Shown in pieces: positions 21,820-23,772 of a stretch of 23,772 nt of DNA. The notes beneath the pieces are model-generated. The model searched no databases, was not told where the DNA came from, and was given only the letters and a program-made list of their open reading frames with translations. The DNA is taken from positions 1-23,772 of IMG/VR virus record IMGVR_UViG_3300042321_001819; one strand, 5' to 3'. Within the stretch, counting starts at the first letter, position 1. Every line of letters begins with the position of its first letter. Made by a program: the position numbers and the translations under genes. This DNA is from a virus.

Positions 21820-21826
21820 TGTATTT

Positions 21827-22543
21827 GTGTATCATTACACTTATATGAGTATTGATTCCACCGATGGCCGCATGTATATTGGCAGTCGAACATCGAAAAA
21901 CAAACCCGAAGAAGACGTTAATTATTTTGGAAGTTTTTGCGACAAAACTTTTAAACCAGATACGAAGAAAATTTTAAAAATATTTAAAACTCGTGCAGAA
22001 GCTTTTAAGCATGAAGCATATTTGCATTTTGTATTAGATGTTGCTGTAAATCCAATCTTTGCAAATAGGTCAAGAGTGACCACTACAGGTTTTACATGGC
22101 TTGGACAAAAACATTCTCCTGAAACAATTAAAAAAATTCGACAAACAACAAAAGAAAATATGACACCAGAACGAAAAGAAAAACTTAAAGAAGCAAGCAA
22201 AAATAAAAAACTAAGCAAAGAACATATTGAAAAACTTCGTCAATCAAACTTAGGCTTAAAACGAAGTTTTGAAACATGTGAAAAAATTAGATCAAAAGCA
22301 CTTGGCAGACAAGTATCCAGTGCAGCACGCAAAAAAATCAGCGTAAGCAACAAAGGCAAGTGGATCAATAGAAAAGATCAAAGCAAACCAATAACATTAA
22401 AAAATAAAAATACCGGACAAGTTTTATGTTTTGTTTCACAAAAAGAAGCTGTTCGTTCTCTTGGTTTACATCAAGCAGCATTGAACAGAGTGGCAACAGG
22501 CAAGCAGCACTCCACTAATGGATGGATTCTTTTTGTAAATTAA
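21827..22543 (+). CDS. GIY-YIG homing endonuclease with NUMOD3 repeats
   Basis: This encodes 238 residues from GTG 21827; the family begins right at this point (MYHYTYMS), and a later ATG at 21845 would cut into the domain. Residues 1-80 form the GIY-YIG nuclease: YTYMS for the GIY half, MYIGSR with catalytic Arg21, and a conserved Glu63 (KHEAYLH). Three to four NUMOD3-type DNA-binding repeats follow: HSPETIKKIRQ, LSKEHIEKLRQSNLG, SFETCEKIRSKALG, SSAARKKISVSNKGK. The end (SQKEAVRSLGLHQAALNRVATG) is a NUMOD1/IENR1-like helix-turn-helix. It is more AT-rich and Lys-rich than its neighbours, a sign of recent arrival. It overlaps the exonuclease stop by four bases on the opposite strand. Confidence 0.88.
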   Translation: MYHYTYMSIDSTDGRMYIGSRTSKNKPEEDVNYFGSFCDKTFKPDTKKILKIFKTRAEAFKHEAYLHFVLDVAVNPIFANRSRVTTTGFTWLGQKHSPETIKKIRQTTKENMTPERKEKLKEASKNKKLSKEHIEKLRQSNLGLKRSFETCEKIRSKALGRQVSSAARKKISVSNKGKWINRKDQSKPITLKNKNTGQVLCFVSQKEAVRSLGLHQAALNRVATGKQHSTNGWILFVN

Positions 22544-23394
22544 ATTAAATCTGCATCATAAACTCCACAGCGTTCTATTTGCGAGTAATATTCGGAAACC
22601 AACTTTAACCAATCAGTTTCAAGAGAGTCTAAAAATTTCCTGGAAATTTTAAATACTTGAGTTCTAATAGGAGTAGAAACAATAATGGCACCTTGTTGCA
22701 CACGCATTCCCAAGCTTTGTTCAATTGCAATTGAATACGCACAAATTTGTTTACATGCTTTTTTAAACTTAAGGTGTCCCCCAAGCAAGTCCCTCCATTC
22801 AGGAGAACCTTTTTCCAAGTCTTTTGGCCACTTGCGACTGTAAGGTTTGACACTGGTCTTAAGGTCGGCAAGCGTCAGCTTGTTCCCTACAACACCAATA
22901 ATATCAGGTGAACCAACCCATGCCCTGCCCTCATCATCATGTGCCCAAACCCTACCAACACCGTCGTCTGACAATGCAAACTGATGCTTGTCTAGTAAAG
23001 GAGTTTCAGCCCACAGTACCTCGTCAAACTGATCAAGAATCCCTGGCATACCCGACCAAAAATCTTGGTAGTCAGGCGGGATCTTAGGGTTTTTATCCCC
23101 TTTCAGGTAGCACTCCATGCCATAGTGGATAGCTGTACCACGTTCGGCAGCAGCTTCTTTTACACCTGGATTGTTCTTACTCCACATCTCCAGCTTCCGT
23201 TTGTTTGCTTCGGAGGCTGTTTCACTAAGAATAGTTGTTACACTGGGCGCCGGCCCTGTTACAAACGGGGTATGGTAGTGTCGCTTTCCGTTAATTGTAA
23301 TACGGGCGGGGCGGCTGTTCAGCTCCCGCATCAACTCTGGTTGCTCTTGATATTTCAGCGACCATGGATCGCTTGACTCAATTCTAGCAACCAT
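22540..23394 (-). CDS. PD-(D/E)XK exonuclease (RecB/Cas4-like phage nuclease)
   Basis: This encodes 284 residues. The nuclease core is visible: AAERGTAIHYGMECYL (RGxxxH motif, common in Cas4/RecB-like enzymes), then WVGSPDIIG with the acidic residue and LTLADLKTSV with the DxK catalytic pair, then QICAYSIAIEQ (the conserved QxxxY helix). Together these are the PD-(D/E)XK exonuclease signature. Phage members of this type degrade host DNA or process ends for recombination and replication. The length is within the usual range. It is read toward the GIY-YIG gene; its start at 23394 faces a divergent pair of photosynthesis-related genes across ~50 bases that probably hold promoters for both. Confidence 0.85.
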   Translation of the reverse strand: MVARIESSDPWSLKYQEQPELMRELNSRPARITINGKRHYHTPFVTGPAPSVTTILSETASEANKRKLEMWSKNNPGVKEAAAERGTAIHYGMECYLKGDKNPKIPPDYQDFWSGMPGILDQFDEVLWAETPLLDKHQFALSDDGVGRVWAHDDEGRAWVGSPDIIGVVGNKLTLADLKTSVKPYSRKWPKDLEKGSPEWRDLLGGHLKFKKACKQICAYSIAIEQSLGMRVQQGAIIVSTPIRTQVFKISRKFLDSLETDWLKLVSEYYSQIERCGVYDADLI

Positions 23395-23446
23395 TGAAGG
23401 TTTTGTATATTGCTGTTATCCTAACGTATATGCCTAGCAATTGACA

Positions 23447-23551
23447 ATGGAAAACCAAAGGCGAACAATTATGTGGCTAATTGCCGCTATTGTTCTTGTC
23501 GTAGGGCTTGACGCCTACCTGTTTGCTGCCGAAGTTTTTAGAAACCAATGA
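23447..23551 (+). CDS. 34-residue single-span membrane peptide
   Basis: ATG at 23447; the TGA overlaps the next ATG (ATGA). The product is a short basic start (MENQRRTIMW), a hydrophobic helix (LIAAIVLVVGLDAYLFAA) and a short polar end (EVFRNQ). It resembles in size and shape the low-molecular-weight membrane subunits of photosystems, but I cannot match it to any named one. Tight coupling to the HLIP gene suggests the two act together in the thylakoid membrane. No ribosome site is apparent. Confidence 0.6.
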   Translation: MENQRRTIMWLIAAIVLVVGLDAYLFAAEVFRNQ

Positions 23552-23772
23552 ACAAAGCAGTGCTTTGGATTCAAGGTTGGTACAACTGCCTGTCCTGGAT
23601 CGTCCAAGAAATTGTCAGCCGCTACTGCCCAGACCTCAACATCGCAACCTTGCCGACCCACCCTGAGGATTACCTCTGGTACGCCGAGCGTTTTAATGGT
23701 CGCGCCGCCATGCTTGCTGTAATTTTCATCCTGCAATGGGAGTTTGTGACCCACAAATCCATCTGGGAGTTT
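23548..23772 (+). CDS. hli: High-light-inducible protein (HLIP), cut by the window edge
   Basis: 75 residues are visible from ATG 23548, with no stop before the edge. After a ~45-residue N-terminal part (MNKAVLWIQGWYNCLSWIV then CPDLNIATLPTHPED) comes the chlorophyll a/b-binding-type motif AERFNGRAAMLAV, with the charged Glu-Asn-Arg of the ExxNGRxAM signature, and a hydrophobic helix (MLAVIFILQWEFV). HLIPs bind chlorophyll and carotenoid and protect photosystem II and its assembly under light stress. Cyanophages commonly carry hli genes. The N-terminal part is longer than in the shortest phage HLIPs. It is coupled to the upstream peptide gene by ATGA. Confidence 0.85.
   Translation, partial: MNKAVLWIQGWYNCLSWIVQEIVSRYCPDLNIATLPTHPEDYLWYAERFNGRAAMLAVIFILQWEFVTHKSIWEF

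Overview
The window reads as part of the genome of a tailed double-stranded DNA cyanophage. The host inference rests on four things: a gene cut by the right edge that carries the chlorophyll-binding signature of high-light-inducible proteins (ERFNGRAAM), a small protein that lines up without gaps with the phycobilisome-degradation adaptor NblA, a phage-type S-adenosylmethionine decarboxylase (speD), and many small proteins of the kind seen in Synechococcus phages. The NblA-like gene suggests a phycobilisome-containing Synechococcus or Cyanobium-type host. I cannot name the phage, and I see no sign of a prophage boundary.

Layout. Positions 1-2779 (+) hold the tail end of a large, probably virion-associated protein, a small Cys-rich basic protein, an HNH nuclease with a zinc ribbon, a 41-residue basic protein, a T4-type lysozyme whose start codon directly follows a strong hairpin, and the NblA-like gene. 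Positions 2767-6324 are mainly minus strand: a DUF3310 protein that overlaps a second reading frame, then dCTP deaminase, a Dam-type methyltransferase, two unknowns and a helix-turn-helix protein. The last five form one tight operon read from 6324 down to 3826. A 127-residue plus-strand gene lies at 3449-3829. Positions 6379-12832 (+) are the adsorption and lysis block: a one-span membrane protein, two large fibre-like proteins (the second ending in a self-cleaving S74 chaperone domain), small accessory proteins, and a two-domain lysin (glucosaminidase plus C39-like peptidase).

Positions 12833-17710 are minus strand: a small protein possibly linked to lysis, two small unknowns, a probable beta-rich structural protein, three HNH-type proteins (two of them paralogues flanking a repeat-rich non-coding island) and a GT-B glycosyltransferase. 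Two intrinsic terminators punctuate this region. Positions 17892-23394 hold the replication block: speD and a PrimPol-SF3 helicase in one minus-strand operon, and a PD-(D/E)XK exonuclease. An HNH-AP2 gene and a GIY-YIG gene, both probable homing nucleases, are inserted on the opposite strand. Positions 23447-23772 (+) hold a tiny membrane peptide coupled to the truncated HLIP gene.

The genes suggest a phage that makes its own primase-helicase, edits nucleotide pools (dCTP deaminase) and polyamines (speD), and may reshape host light harvesting (NblA-like, HLIP). It also carries an unusually dense load of free-standing homing-type nucleases. I found no tRNA gene, CRISPR array, insertion sequence or integrase.
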